A stretch of 64,000 bases of DNA. Origin: Naegleria lovaniensis. Lineage: Eukaryota > Heterolobosea > Eutetramitea > Acrasida > Naegleriidae. Positions 1 through 9,350 of the stretch are shown here, piece after piece. The notes below the pieces were generated by a model. The model was given only the letters and a program-made list of their open reading frames with translations, had not been told where the DNA came from and searched no databases. How positions within the stretch are numbered: position 1 is the first letter of the stretch; every line of letters starts with the position of its first letter. Location of the stretch: the NCBI RefSeq assembly GCF_003324165.1, contig NW_025407824.1:1018834-1082833 (forward strand), read 5' to 3'. The translations under genes and the position numbers were made by a program.

Positions 1-3000
1 TAATGGTACCGATGAAAGATACATGCAAAAATTGAATACTGCTTTTGGAACAGGTTATGCATGTTATGAGAAATCGAAATTTGCTGGTCTCATTTTCGAT
101 TTGAAACATTTTGCAGGTAAAGTGACGTATGATGTCGAGGGATGGGTCACTATGAATAAGGACACACTTTTTGAAGATCTTGTTTTGGCCATGAGAAGAT
201 CTCAATCGAATTTAATGCAACAACTTTTCCCTAGAGATGAAAAGGTAGATTCTTTTGGTAAATTGCAAAAAACAACGACCATGCAATTTGCAGAAGATGT
301 TCTCAAATTTGTGGGCAAAATGAAAGGAAAGCATCATCATTTTGTGAAATGTATCAAACCTAATCATGAAAAGAAACCCAATGAATTCTTGGATGAGGTC
401 GTCATGGAACAAGTGAAATATTTGGGAATTACAGAAAATGTTCACATTCGAAACAGTGGTTATTATTTCAAGATGGATTTTGATAAATTTTTAGATCGAT
501 ACAAGATGTGTTCAGATGCTACATGGCCACGTTGGAATGGCTCTCCCAAGGCTGGAGTTAAGAAAATTCTACAAGAAATGAAAATACCAAAGTCCAAGTA
601 TGCTTTAGGTCAAAGTAAGGTATTCTTACAAACTCCAGTTCAATTGTTTGCATTGGATGAAAAGATTGCCTCTCGTAGAATTGAAATGGCTTCTATCATT
701 CAGAGAAATTTTAGAAAGTACAAAGCCAGACAAAAGGTTCTCGCTGAACAACATTTACAAAAGGCCTTGGAAAAGACATTTGGTGAAAAGTGTGACAATT
801 TATTCCAACGTTTGGTGAATCAAATTAACTGGAAGACTGGAGAACGTCAAAGAAAACTTCTCGTCGTTGCACCAAGTGCCATTTATCTGGTAGATCCAAA
901 GACATATACCGTTCTCAAACGTGTGCAGTACAAGACCATTGATAGTTTGAAATGCTCTGCATTGAATGATGAGGTTATTATTATTTCTGCTCCACAAGTT
1001 CACGATTTAATGATCGAAGCAGACAGTAAGAATGAAGTCATGAAGGCCATTCGTGACTCGTACGATTTATTCTTTTCACACATTAATCGTGACAACTCTG
1101 CTCCTTCCAATAATAGCAATTCGTCACAAGATACAGCAGCAAACTCTTCATCTACACCTAGAAAAGATGTTCCAACTGATCCAAATGCTCCTCCATCTAC
1201 TGCCACAGATCCTGCTTCATCGAATGATGATCTCTCAAAGAATGTTGCAGCACTAGCCACCGATGATCACAGCATTAAAACATTGCGTGTAGATATTGGT
1301 GAGGAATTTGTATTCCATCCATTGAAGGCATTGAATAAGAGAGTCAAGTTTGTGAAAAATTTCAATGCCAAATCTGGAACAATGATCGAAGTGACCACTG
1401 AAGGTTTATTGGTCAGTTCAAAACCAAGTGATGACGTCTTTGATGGAATGAAATTGAGAAGAAAGACTTCCTTCCATAAAAAATTCTACGGAGATTATAT
1501 TCACTTGGCCAAATCAGAACTCATGAAAAAGATTTCTGAAGATTTTGGAGATCAAGAAGTGTCATTCAGTGGTGTTGTGACCAAGTATAACAAAAAGTAC
1601 AAGAAACAAGAAAGAATCTTGTTGATCACTGAGAGAGCCATTTACAACATTGATCCAAATGGTTACATTATTCACAGACACATTCCAATGAGAAGATTGA
1701 AAGCAGTGACAGTTTCTCCATATACTGATGGCTTCTTTGTGATTCACACTCCTGATGAATATGACTATGTGTTTGAGAGTAACAAGAAGACTGAAATTTT
1801 GAAAGTTCTTTCAGAAAATTACACCAATGCCACTCGTGCCAAGATGAAATTCTTTGTCAAGAATTCAATCAAACACAGAATGAAGAAGGGTAATGAAAAT
1901 CGATTGGAATTTAAGGAAGTGACTGCCATTCGTGGTAATCATGTCACACCTACCGATTACGGAGCTGAAATTCAAGTCAAAGTTGAAGAAGTGATGAGTA
2001 ATGAATTGGATACAAACGTAGTTCAAGATATTTATCAAGGACAAAAGTTGAGAAGAAAAGATTCTCTCTTGAAATGGTATCTTGGAGATTATTTACACAT
2101 TGCCAACACCAAAGCATTTGAGAAAATTAAGAAGGAATTTGGAGATTGTCAACTCTTGTATAGCGGTTTAGTTCAGAAAATTAACAAACGATATCTCGTT
2201 CAGGACCGTAAATTACTCGTCACTGATCAAGCTGTCTACAATTTGGATAATGACTTGAAAGTATTAAGAAGAATTCCATTTAAAGAAATTTCTGGAATCA
2301 GTGTGAGTACCATGAGAGATGGTTTCTTCATTTTGAAAGTTCCCGATGAATATGATTATCTCTTTTCAAGTCCAGCCAAAACAGAAATCATCAAAGCAAT
2401 TATGGATCAAAAGAAAAAGGTTGAAAATCGATCACTAGAATTACAAGTAGATGACAAACTTGTCTATACCGTTCACAAAGGAAAGGGTGTGAAAACTCTT
2501 GATTTCCAAGATGATTTTTCAGTGAAATCGACTCTTATCATTCCAACCAGTACGGGTGCTCTCATTAAGGTCAACAATGTTGAAGTCGATGAACAACAAC
2601 AAAACGTTCCACAAGAAGCCGAAAAGAATCAACTCGTTTCTGAGGTGAAACAATCCATTGGAGCTGATATTTATAAGGGAAGAAAAGCAAGAAAGAAGGC
2701 ATCCATGATGAGAGAACACATGGGAGATTATTTACCAAATTATTACAACAAACTTGTTCAACAATTATTACAAAAGAATGGAGACACTCAATTACTGTTC
2801 GCTTCAGAAGTGTTGAAAATTAACAAATCACTCAAAACTCAGAAACGTATCATGATTATTACTGATAAGCATATTTACAATATTGATCCACAAGAATTTA
2901 AGGTGAAACGTATTATTGATTTGGATGAAATTGAGGGCGCTTCGATGAGTCCTTTTGCCGACGACAATTTTTGTTTGCATGTTCCAAGTTCATACGATTA

Positions 3001-3613
3001 CTTGTACGATTCAGATAAGAAGACTGAAATTTTGGACGTCTTGTCGAATGCAATCATGAAGAAGGCTCAAAAGAAACTTCCAATTAACATTGCAGATACC
3101 TTCTCATTCTCACCAAGTGGTAATGATGTTGTGAATATTAACTTTGTGGAAGATTCGAATGCGAACGAGACGTTTATTGAACCTCACAACAATAATTTGG
3201 TCGTTCGTGTGAATCACAAAGAACCTGGAGTGGTGTTGGAAGCTGCCTATGTTTATGTGACGAGACATGCCTCAGAAAAGGATAAGGAAAATGTCAAACC
3301 TATTGAAGTCAAGTCGAATCCAATCTTGATCAAACTCAGAAAGAGATGGAAGTACAAATTGGAAATTCGTTTCTACGTCAATGAATATCTTTCACAGTGT
3401 TCATTCCATGAAAAGATTGATACTGTTGGTTCGAGATTGGAATTTGTGTCTCAAGTCTCTGATTTGGAACCTCGTGAAGAACGTTATGTGATTACTTTGC
3501 CTGAACGTGATGTGGTGTACTCGCTACTTTCAAAGACTCGAGTGAAGTGTAAATTAGTGGATCCTATGGGACGAACATTGTTGGCTGTTCGTTTCATTTA
3601 TGATGTGAGATAG
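1..3613 (+). CDS. Class I myosin heavy chain, 3' part, with four TH1 tail repeats and a RhoGDI-like C-terminus
   Basis: The reading frame is open from base 2, so the gene starts left of the window; at least 1196 residues are visible counting from the methionine at 23. Residues 1-215 are the last part of a myosin motor (actin-binding FVKCIKPN segment near 107, converter LGITENV near 134). Residues 217-240 form one IQ-type light-chain site (SIIQRNFRKYKARQ). Four membrane-binding TH1 (myosin tail) modules follow, with cores at about 243-350, 476-600, 675-797 and 885-1015. Each of the last three opens with a basic R/K-R/K-K-x-S patch and a GDY motif, and closes with a Y/H-D-Y-L/V-F/Y strand. A Ser/Asn/Pro-rich linker lies at 355-410. 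Residues about 1068-1196 resemble the RhoGDI beta-sandwich (F-x-VN strand, PREERY turn). Single-headed myosin I normally has one TH1, so this tail is unusual. Likely role: actin-membrane linkage. Confidence 0.92.
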   Translation, partial: NGTDERYMQKLNTAFGTGYACYEKSKFAGLIFDLKHFAGKVTYDVEGWVTMNKDTLFEDLVLAMRRSQSNLMQQLFPRDEKVDSFGKLQKTTTMQFAEDVLKFVGKMKGKHHHFVKCIKPNHEKKPNEFLDEVVMEQVKYLGITENVHIRNSGYYFKMDFDKFLDRYKMCSDATWPRWNGSPKAGVKKILQEMKIPKSKYALGQSKVFLQTPVQLFALDEKIASRRIEMASIIQRNFRKYKARQKVLAEQHLQKALEKTFGEKCDNLFQRLVNQINWKTGERQRKLLVVAPSAIYLVDPKTYTVLKRVQYKTIDSLKCSALNDEVIIISAPQVHDLMIEADSKNEVMKAIRDSYDLFFSHINRDNSAPSNNSNSSQDTAANSSSTPRKDVPTDPNAPPSTATDPASSNDDLSKNVAALATDDHSIKTLRVDIGEEFVFHPLKALNKRVKFVKNFNAKSGTMIEVTTEGLLVSSKPSDDVFDGMKLRRKTSFHKKFYGDYIHLAKSELMKKISEDFGDQEVSFSGVVTKYNKKYKKQERILLITERAIYNIDPNGYIIHRHIPMRRLKAVTVSPYTDGFFVIHTPDEYDYVFESNKKTEILKVLSENYTNATRAKMKFFVKNSIKHRMKKGNENRLEFKEVTAIRGNHVTPTDYGAEIQVKVEEVMSNELDTNVVQDIYQGQKLRRKDSLLKWYLGDYLHIANTKAFEKIKKEFGDCQLLYSGLVQKINKRYLVQDRKLLVTDQAVYNLDNDLKVLRRIPFKEISGISVSTMRDGFFILKVPDEYDYLFSSPAKTEIIKAIMDQKKKVENRSLELQVDDKLVYTVHKGKGVKTLDFQDDFSVKSTLIIPTSTGALIKVNNVEVDEQQQNVPQEAEKNQLVSEVKQSIGADIYKGRKARKKASMMREHMGDYLPNYYNKLVQQLLQKNGDTQLLFASEVLKINKSLKTQKRIMIITDKHIYNIDPQEFKVKRIIDLDEIEGASMSPFADDNFCLHVPSSYDYLYDSDKKTEILDVLSNAIMKKAQKKLPINIADTFSFSPSGNDVVNINFVEDSNANETFIEPHNNNLVVRVNHKEPGVVLEAAYVYVTRHASEKDKENVKPIEVKSNPILIKLRKRWKYKLEIRFYVNEYLSQCSFHEKIDTVGSRLEFVSQVSDLEPREERYVITLPERDVVYSLLSKTRVKCKLVDPMGRTLLAVRFIYDVR

Positions 3614-3779
3614 GTTTTGGAAAATTCACTTGACAAGTTATTTGTGCGTGTTGGTTTATAAAATGTTATTTTGAATTTTAAATAAATTAATATATCATGA
3701 ATGATTTGTGCTTTGTGTGGTGGTAAATATGAAAGTACAGTGGAATTCATTATCGAACAACAACAACAAATGGCTAACA

Positions 3780-4625
3780 CTACTTGTGACTGGTTAATTT
3801 TCGAATGTGATCTTTCAAAATCTTAATCACTTGTTGAGGATTTGAAAAATCATCTTCATGACTCATAATGTACTCAATACTGAGAGTGCTGTCGTCGTTG
3901 TGACTATTGGCCTCTTCTTTTTGACTATTAGCCTCTTTCTTGCTGATATTAGCCTTTTGCCATCTGACCATATCAATTTCTTCACACAATTCATCTACAT
4001 CTTTTCTTGCTGTGATTATTCGTGTTCTCATCATTTTCAACACTTCATGTTGAGAAATTAATTTTTGTTTCAATCCCTCGTTTTCTTCCATTAACTTGCC
4101 TTGATCCTGTAAGATGGCATCTCTCTTCATCAAGAGAGAATCGTATTCCCTTTGAAGAGAGTTATCAGTGGAGAAACGATCTGCCCATAATGGATCAATG
4201 GATTTGTTGGTACTTTGTGTTGTGGTGGTCGAGGTGTTACTGATATTGGAATATTTCCTCTCCAATTCTGCATGAACTTGCAATTCTTGTTGTTTTTTCC
4301 GTTCTCTCTCTTCCATGTACTTTCGGTCTTCTTCCTCTAAACGCTTTCTTTCTTCTTCTTCTTCTGCCATTCTTCTTGCTAGTTCTCGTTCCATCATTGC
4401 TCGTTCCAATTCTACACATAATTCTTCAATATCGCTATGAGCATTCTGTAGTCGTTCTTGCAACATTTGCAAAGTTTCTGTATGAGATTCTAACGTTTCC
4501 ATCAATTCTGATTTTTCATCTCCGAGCTGTTTAATGTTCCGTTCAAGATTAGCCTTTTGTTGTTGCAATTCATCATACTCGTGCTGTAACTTGAGATCGG
4601 TTTCATGAAAAGGTGGTGGTGTCAT
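3780..4625 (-). CDS. Coiled-coil protein with an internally duplicated module
   Basis: The start is placed at the ATG at 4625 because it sits directly behind an A-tract, as in most genes here. The open frame runs further to a TTG at 4697, but no ATG lies upstream in frame before a stop. The 281-residue product is almost wholly charged heptad-type coiled coil (Glu/Lys/Arg/Gln/Leu). An N-terminal module (LQHEYDELQQQKANLE through the IEELCVELE segment) is repeated after a Ser/Thr linker (LQREYDSLLMKRDAIL through VDELCEEID), so the protein looks like a duplicated helical hairpin. A very acidic-basic stretch (EEEERKRLEEEDRK) lies between the copies. No family was recognised; scaffold or cytoskeletal roles are only guesses. 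It converges with the myosin gene and is divergent from the K+ channel gene, 182 bp away. Confidence 0.7.
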   Translation of the reverse strand: MTPPPFHETDLKLQHEYDELQQQKANLERNIKQLGDEKSELMETLESHTETLQMLQERLQNAHSDIEELCVELERAMMERELARRMAEEEEERKRLEEEDRKYMEERERKKQQELQVHAELERKYSNISNTSTTTTQSTNKSIDPLWADRFSTDNSLQREYDSLLMKRDAILQDQGKLMEENEGLKQKLISQHEVLKMMRTRIITARKDVDELCEEIDMVRWQKANISKKEANSQKEEANSHNDDSTLSIEYIMSHEDDFSNPQQVIKILKDHIRKLTSHK

Positions 4626-4807
4626 TTTTTCAACAGTGAGATTTTGATAATTCTCAATGGGAATCTCTACATGATTTGAGTGCAATTTCCATAGCAAGAC
4701 TGCCAGCGAAAGATCTTGGAGCTATACAGGGATCCTTCTGTGGTTGATCAGTGTCCAATGTTTTTGTTAATTGTTTTGGGTATTTTTGATTTTAATTCTT
4801 AAAAAAA

Positions 4808-6361
4808 ATGAATGAAGTGGTCGTTGATGTCGGAGTAGAAGATGGATCATCATCCCGAAATCCCACGCTCAACAATAATAACAAACTATCAAAAGGTTTT
4901 GGATCGAGTATGAATTTTCCTACGAATACCATTGAAACTGCTGCAGATGATGGCGAACCAACGACAAGTGCTTTTGCACAGATATCATCAAAAAAAGACT
5001 TCACCAAAGAGGAAAAGGTTCTTGATGATACAACACCAGCCCGAGGATCGGTAGATATTGATAGATTTATGGAATCACACTCGAGACTTTTCAGAAGTAG
5101 AAGAACGATAGCCATCATCAATTCCATTCCGAAGAATAGTGCCGACCGGTCGTGGAGGCAAAAAATGTACCTGATTTTGGAACATCCTAGGTCGAGTTAT
5201 GTGGCCATGATTGTTACCATTATTTCTTCGTTAATGACTGTTATCCAAACTGTATGTTTGGTATTGCGTTCATTTCCATTCTTCTTTCAATTCGAGTTTT
5301 TGTGGATATTTATTACTGGTTTCCTCTCAATCTATTTCATGATTGAATACATTTTGCGAATGGTGGCCTATGTGCATACTTGGGGAGATTTTAGACATTT
5401 TGTAACTGGTGGAATGAATATTATTGATTTTATGAGTTGGAGCAGTTTTTGGATTGATTTGATTTTATATGAAGCAGATTTAAGCGACCACTTTTATGCA
5501 CAAACACTAACAGTGTTTAGAATTTTACGTTTACTGAAATTAATCAAATTGACGAGACTGTCAGCAAAATTCCAACTACTTGTTGTTTCTATCAGAAGAT
5601 CCTTTGAATTATTGTTATCGTTAGTAGTGTTAACAGTAATGGGAGCCATTATCAGCTCTACACTTATTTATTATGCTGAACGTGGTTTGTTTGATGCTAA
5701 ATCAGGCACATGGCTTCGACCCGATGGTACTCCATCACCATTCTCGAATATTATGGTCTGTATGTGGTTCTCAATTGTTTCTCTGGCCACCGTTGGATAT
5801 GGTGATATTACGCCAGTCACCGTAACTGGACGAATTATTGCTGTCATGACCATTCTCTCAGGTATTGTGGTCATGGCCTTACCTTCCATGGCTATTGGTG
5901 GTATTTACAGCAAATTATTAGCAGAATTTGATGCAGCTCAAGACGAAACAGAAGAAAAGGAAAAACAAAAAGAAAGTGAAGATATGGGAATTGATCTTGA
6001 TATTGATGAAGCTGAGAATGCACCCAAAGCCATTACAGGCGGTGTGATGGATCCATCTCAATCTATTCCATCGTCATCAAACGAACAAAAATCAACATGG
6101 CTCAGTGTGGATGAATTACTCTTTGGTTCAAGTTCTTCCTCGAATAATGCTTCTGGAATTAGGAACAGTTCATCCTTTGGAGATTTGGGAGATTGGTCCA
6201 ATTTGAAGGATCCAACCATTCGTAAAGATTTACAAAACATTGACGAAGGAATTCTCACTCAACTCATACAGCAACAAGAATTGCTCATGCAAGCATGTGT
6301 GCAACAAATGACAGATATGAAACTTGCCATTGAAGAGATGCAACTCAATCGAATGTTGTAA
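4808..6361 (+). CDS. Voltage-gated potassium channel (Kv-like, six TM)
   Basis: 517 residues; the ATG follows an A8 tract. Membrane segments fit the Kv plan: S1 about 131-153, S2 162-189, S3 203-221, S4 230-251 with spaced basic residues (RILRLLKLIKLTRL), S5 265-289, pore helix 313-327, selectivity filter TVGYGD at 328-333, S6 about 341-365. The first 115 residues are polar and low-complexity with no T1 tetramerisation domain. The C-tail (370-517) is acidic and ends in a Gln/Met-rich helix that could be an assembly coiled coil. The S6 lacks a PxP hinge and has ALPS instead. Role: depolarisation-activated K+ permeation across the plasma or contractile-vacuole membrane; the location is inferred only. 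Confidence 0.9.
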   Translation: MNEVVVDVGVEDGSSSRNPTLNNNNKLSKGFGSSMNFPTNTIETAADDGEPTTSAFAQISSKKDFTKEEKVLDDTTPARGSVDIDRFMESHSRLFRSRRTIAIINSIPKNSADRSWRQKMYLILEHPRSSYVAMIVTIISSLMTVIQTVCLVLRSFPFFFQFEFLWIFITGFLSIYFMIEYILRMVAYVHTWGDFRHFVTGGMNIIDFMSWSSFWIDLILYEADLSDHFYAQTLTVFRILRLLKLIKLTRLSAKFQLLVVSIRRSFELLLSLVVLTVMGAIISSTLIYYAERGLFDAKSGTWLRPDGTPSPFSNIMVCMWFSIVSLATVGYGDITPVTVTGRIIAVMTILSGIVVMALPSMAIGGIYSKLLAEFDAAQDETEEKEKQKESEDMGIDLDIDEAENAPKAITGGVMDPSQSIPSSSNEQKSTWLSVDELLFGSSSSSNNASGIRNSSSFGDLGDWSNLKDPTIRKDLQNIDEGILTQLIQQQELLMQACVQQMTDMKLAIEEMQLNRML

Positions 6362-6429
6362 TAGCAACGTATATATTATGCCACTGAAATGGAACATTCC
6401 TAAATTTCCCGCCTTTCCAACTTTAAAAA

Positions 6430-7649
6430 ATGTATCCTATCAACCTTAAAACAAACCCTTACACACCTTCTTCCTCCTCTGAACCCGAAAAACAAACTCC
6501 AAGATATCGTTTCCTTTTAGATTTGGCTGAACAATTACATAAGGCCCGTTTTGAAAAAGCATTTGGCTCTGATGAAGTTGCTAAATGGGATGTCGATTGG
6601 GATGTTTTTAATACCAATACTCCTTAATGGATGTGAGCAAATGAATGGTGAGCAAGAGGAATGTTATTTAGATGTATTGAAGTTGAAAAGCAAACTAAAA
6701 GCTGTTGCTTTTAATAGGCTCAAAGAGTACAGTAAACAATATTTCCAAATTCTCCATCCCGAAGGTGAAATATCATTCAGCATAAAACAAGGAGGAGGCC
6801 AATTAGGAGTGATTATCAATGTAATTAGACGAGGAAATGAAAACTCACTTCGGTATTTTATCAAAACGCATTCTCATGGAAGGAAGGAAAGTAGTTCATC
6901 TGATCCAATACCAGTACAAGCTCTTGAGCTCATAATGTACAAAGTTTTAGAAAAGCTTCAATTGTGTCCTGAAGTCCATTTTGTTTGCAAAGACGCAAAA
7001 GATTTCTACATTGCAACACTTAACGCTGGTCAAGATGAAAACTTTCATGAATATTCAAAATGTATTGAACAGCCAGAAGTGTTGGGACGACATGTATGGG
7101 TAAATTTATTGGAACATTTTAAAGAAGGAGTTGAATTAGACTGTGAACTCGACGAGACAAATGTCTTGGATGAGAAGGCGCATCAATTCGTGAATCAGAT
7201 GACTTTGTTAGACATCATAATAAGAGTGTTCAACATACGAGACGTGATTCATAATACAACCAATTTCGGTTTCGTTCTTCCAAGTGGTGATTTGAAAATA
7301 ATAGACGTTAGAATAGAGCCAGCACAGTTTACAAAACAGTTTCCATGCTTTTTTAAAAGGAAATGGAATGTTTAATTATATCAACGCTAATGCATCAGTG
7401 ACATATCCTTTATTTAGTCGTCCTTTACGACAACGATTACAAACTGCCAGGCACCTTGTTACAGATGGAAGATTATACAACCTTAAACAGAGCCTTAAAG
7501 AATGTGTGAATAACGTGAAAGATCAAATATCTCACAGAAACTCAATATTCAACATTACAACAGCTTATAAGATGTTAAAAAGAAATATGGAAGTGTTTGA
7601 ACAGTTTTTAACTCACGCGCTCTTAGAAGAATACTCGGAATTGATGTAA
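6430..7649 (+). pseudogene. Orphan gene split over three frames (pseudogene, assembly indels, or intron plus frameshift)
   Basis: The ATG at 6430 follows an A-tract. Frame 1 carries about 53 coding residues, then the message continues in frame 2 (to 7375) and frame 0 (to 7649). The first break could be a 46-nt phase-0 intron at 6592-6637 (GTCGAT...GTGAG), which joins KWD to QMNGEQEE; its donor is weak. The second break lies at a T6A4 homopolymer near 7350-7358: removing one T would join PCF to LKGNGMFNYINANA. A 73-nt intron at 7287-7359 is a weaker alternative. The joined protein would be about 390 residues with no recognised family. The segment FGFVLPSGDLKIIDVRI recalls the end of a kinase-like catalytic core but is not diagnostic. 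Confidence is high that one gene or gene relic spans the region and low on its integrity. Confidence 0.55.
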
Positions 7650-7851
7650 ACGCCAATGAAATCGTTTAGAGTTTGAGAAAGACATCTCTTTGTTGGCATG
7701 ATTTGATTCTATTCAAGCCAAGAGTGTGGAAGGAAGAATAATTCTTTAAGAGGTTACAAGTTTGTGCGAATCTACGATTGTGTTCAATGATTATTCACAA
7801 GATATTCTTTGGTCATTTCATCCATTATCGTAATTATTCAAAAATTAAAAA

Positions 7852-9150
7852 ATGTTTAGCAACAGGAGGCATCTGTCAACGTCGTCGCTGTCATCATCTG
7901 GCAACACTCCACTCACACATTCTGCCCGAGCCTCTCTCTTGGTACTCGTGAAGAGGACATTTATTGGAATTGATTTGGCAATTCTTGTTCTACCTAGTGT
8001 GATATTTGCTATATGGTCATCCATTTTACTTTACAATACGGTGAAAGTGGATAATGCAGTGTTGAGTAAATTACAGAATTATACTTCGGATCCGTTTATT
8101 ATTGTGGAACCATCGACCAATGGGTCTGTCAGTGGCAGTACTAGTAGTTCGTCGTCATCATCATCATCGATCTTTATGACTTGGTCGTCATCACCATTTC
8201 ACAGCAGTGAGTCATCATTCAACAATTCCACTCACAACACTTCCAACAATTCCTATTACACTCCTCTCATTTTCCAATGTATGGTTTTTACCATATTATT
8301 TGCATTGACACTCGCAGATTGGATCAATGTACTCTTTACGAGCTTTGGAGGAGAAATTTGTGAACGATTGGCTCTCGATCGATGGAAACGAAAAAAACTC
8401 TCTGAAAATCCATCACTCATCTTTTCACAGAGTCATGAAGAACGAGTGGAAGATGGTGCTGCCGATGCACAAATTCCACCCATGAATGAACATTGGATGG
8501 ATGATGAAGATAAAAGTGAAATGGCACAAACCACTTGCATTTCACATGTTGGATATTTGATTTTCAAATGGTTCATTGTTGGAGGAGTAATTTTGGGATT
8601 ATTTTCGTGGTTTACTGTGGAATTGGTGGCCATGAATCATACATTGAGAAGTCATGAATTGATATCACGAAATAATTTAACAACAATTACGAGTTCACAT
8701 GTATTTTCATCATCTCATGCTGTCAGCACCACTGCTCATGGAAATTCATGGAATGAAATACCATCTCAAATGAATTCGGTTGAAATGGGATCCTCACTCA
8801 ATTTGTGGTTAAATGTTTCCAATTCAGCTAATTTGACTTCTAATACGGTGGCATGTGCCTTGTTGTTTTTAACAGATATTGGACCTCAACAACAGAATGG
8901 TAAAATTGTGCTGCAGCAATCGAAAATTTCCTCTCTTGGCGACTCTGTATTTTTGTATATGGTCATTCGATGGATGGTTTATGGATTGGGATTGTTGCTC
9001 TCCATAGTGGCATCGATTATTATTTCAGTATTTGGATGTTGTGTTTGTGCGGGTGATAAGAATTCAAGACGACGCTCATCGAACAAGTCTGTTTCTGATA
9101 ATGTCACTTATCGACCATTAGCAACTGTATCTGATGATGATGATGAATAG
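7852..9150 (+). CDS. Four-TM membrane protein of unknown function
   Basis: 432 residues; the ATG follows AATTAAAAA. Predicted hydrophobic segments lie at about 37-64, 140-168, 224-250 and 362-395. The loop between TM1 and TM2 (65-139) and the loop between TM3 and TM4 (251-360) are Ser/Asn-rich with many N-x-S/T sites, so both probably face the lumen or outside. The TM2-TM3 loop is charged and cytosolic in that model. TM4 ends in a cysteine-rich FGCCVCAG patch that could be palmitoylated. The tail is basic, then acidic (DDDDE). No family was recognised. The plan is tetraspanin-like in TM count only; the CCG motif and disulphide pattern of tetraspanins are absent. Confidence 0.75.
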   Translation: MFSNRRHLSTSSLSSSGNTPLTHSARASLLVLVKRTFIGIDLAILVLPSVIFAIWSSILLYNTVKVDNAVLSKLQNYTSDPFIIVEPSTNGSVSGSTSSSSSSSSSIFMTWSSSPFHSSESSFNNSTHNTSNNSYYTPLIFQCMVFTILFALTLADWINVLFTSFGGEICERLALDRWKRKKLSENPSLIFSQSHEERVEDGAADAQIPPMNEHWMDDEDKSEMAQTTCISHVGYLIFKWFIVGGVILGLFSWFTVELVAMNHTLRSHELISRNNLTTITSSHVFSSSHAVSTTAHGNSWNEIPSQMNSVEMGSSLNLWLNVSNSANLTSNTVACALLFLTDIGPQQQNGKIVLQQSKISSLGDSVFLYMVIRWMVYGLGLLLSIVASIIISVFGCCVCAGDKNSRRRSSNKSVSDNVTYRPLATVSDDDDE

Positions 9151-9350
9151 GAGAGTGTGTGTTCGATTTGGAGTTTGGTTGCTGTAGTCCCAAGTACTTG
9201 TAGAATTGTTTTTCATTTTTGTTGTCCGAGTTTTTGTTTTCCATTCCGTGTGTGGTTGTATTAGAGTCATTCGGTACAAATTATTTCCAATAAATATCAT
9301 AGCTTTTTACAAAAAGAAATATATTGTGACCTTCCACCATTCACCTCTGA

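Noticed and set aside
4792-5127. Minus-strand ORF opposite the K+ channel start
   Set aside because: Lies wholly in the 5' coding part of the channel on the other strand, has no A-tract start and no domain.
7345-7365. Programmed -1 ribosomal frameshift at T6A4
   Set aside because: The required shift is +1, and the heptamer does not fit X XXY YYZ in the zero frame.
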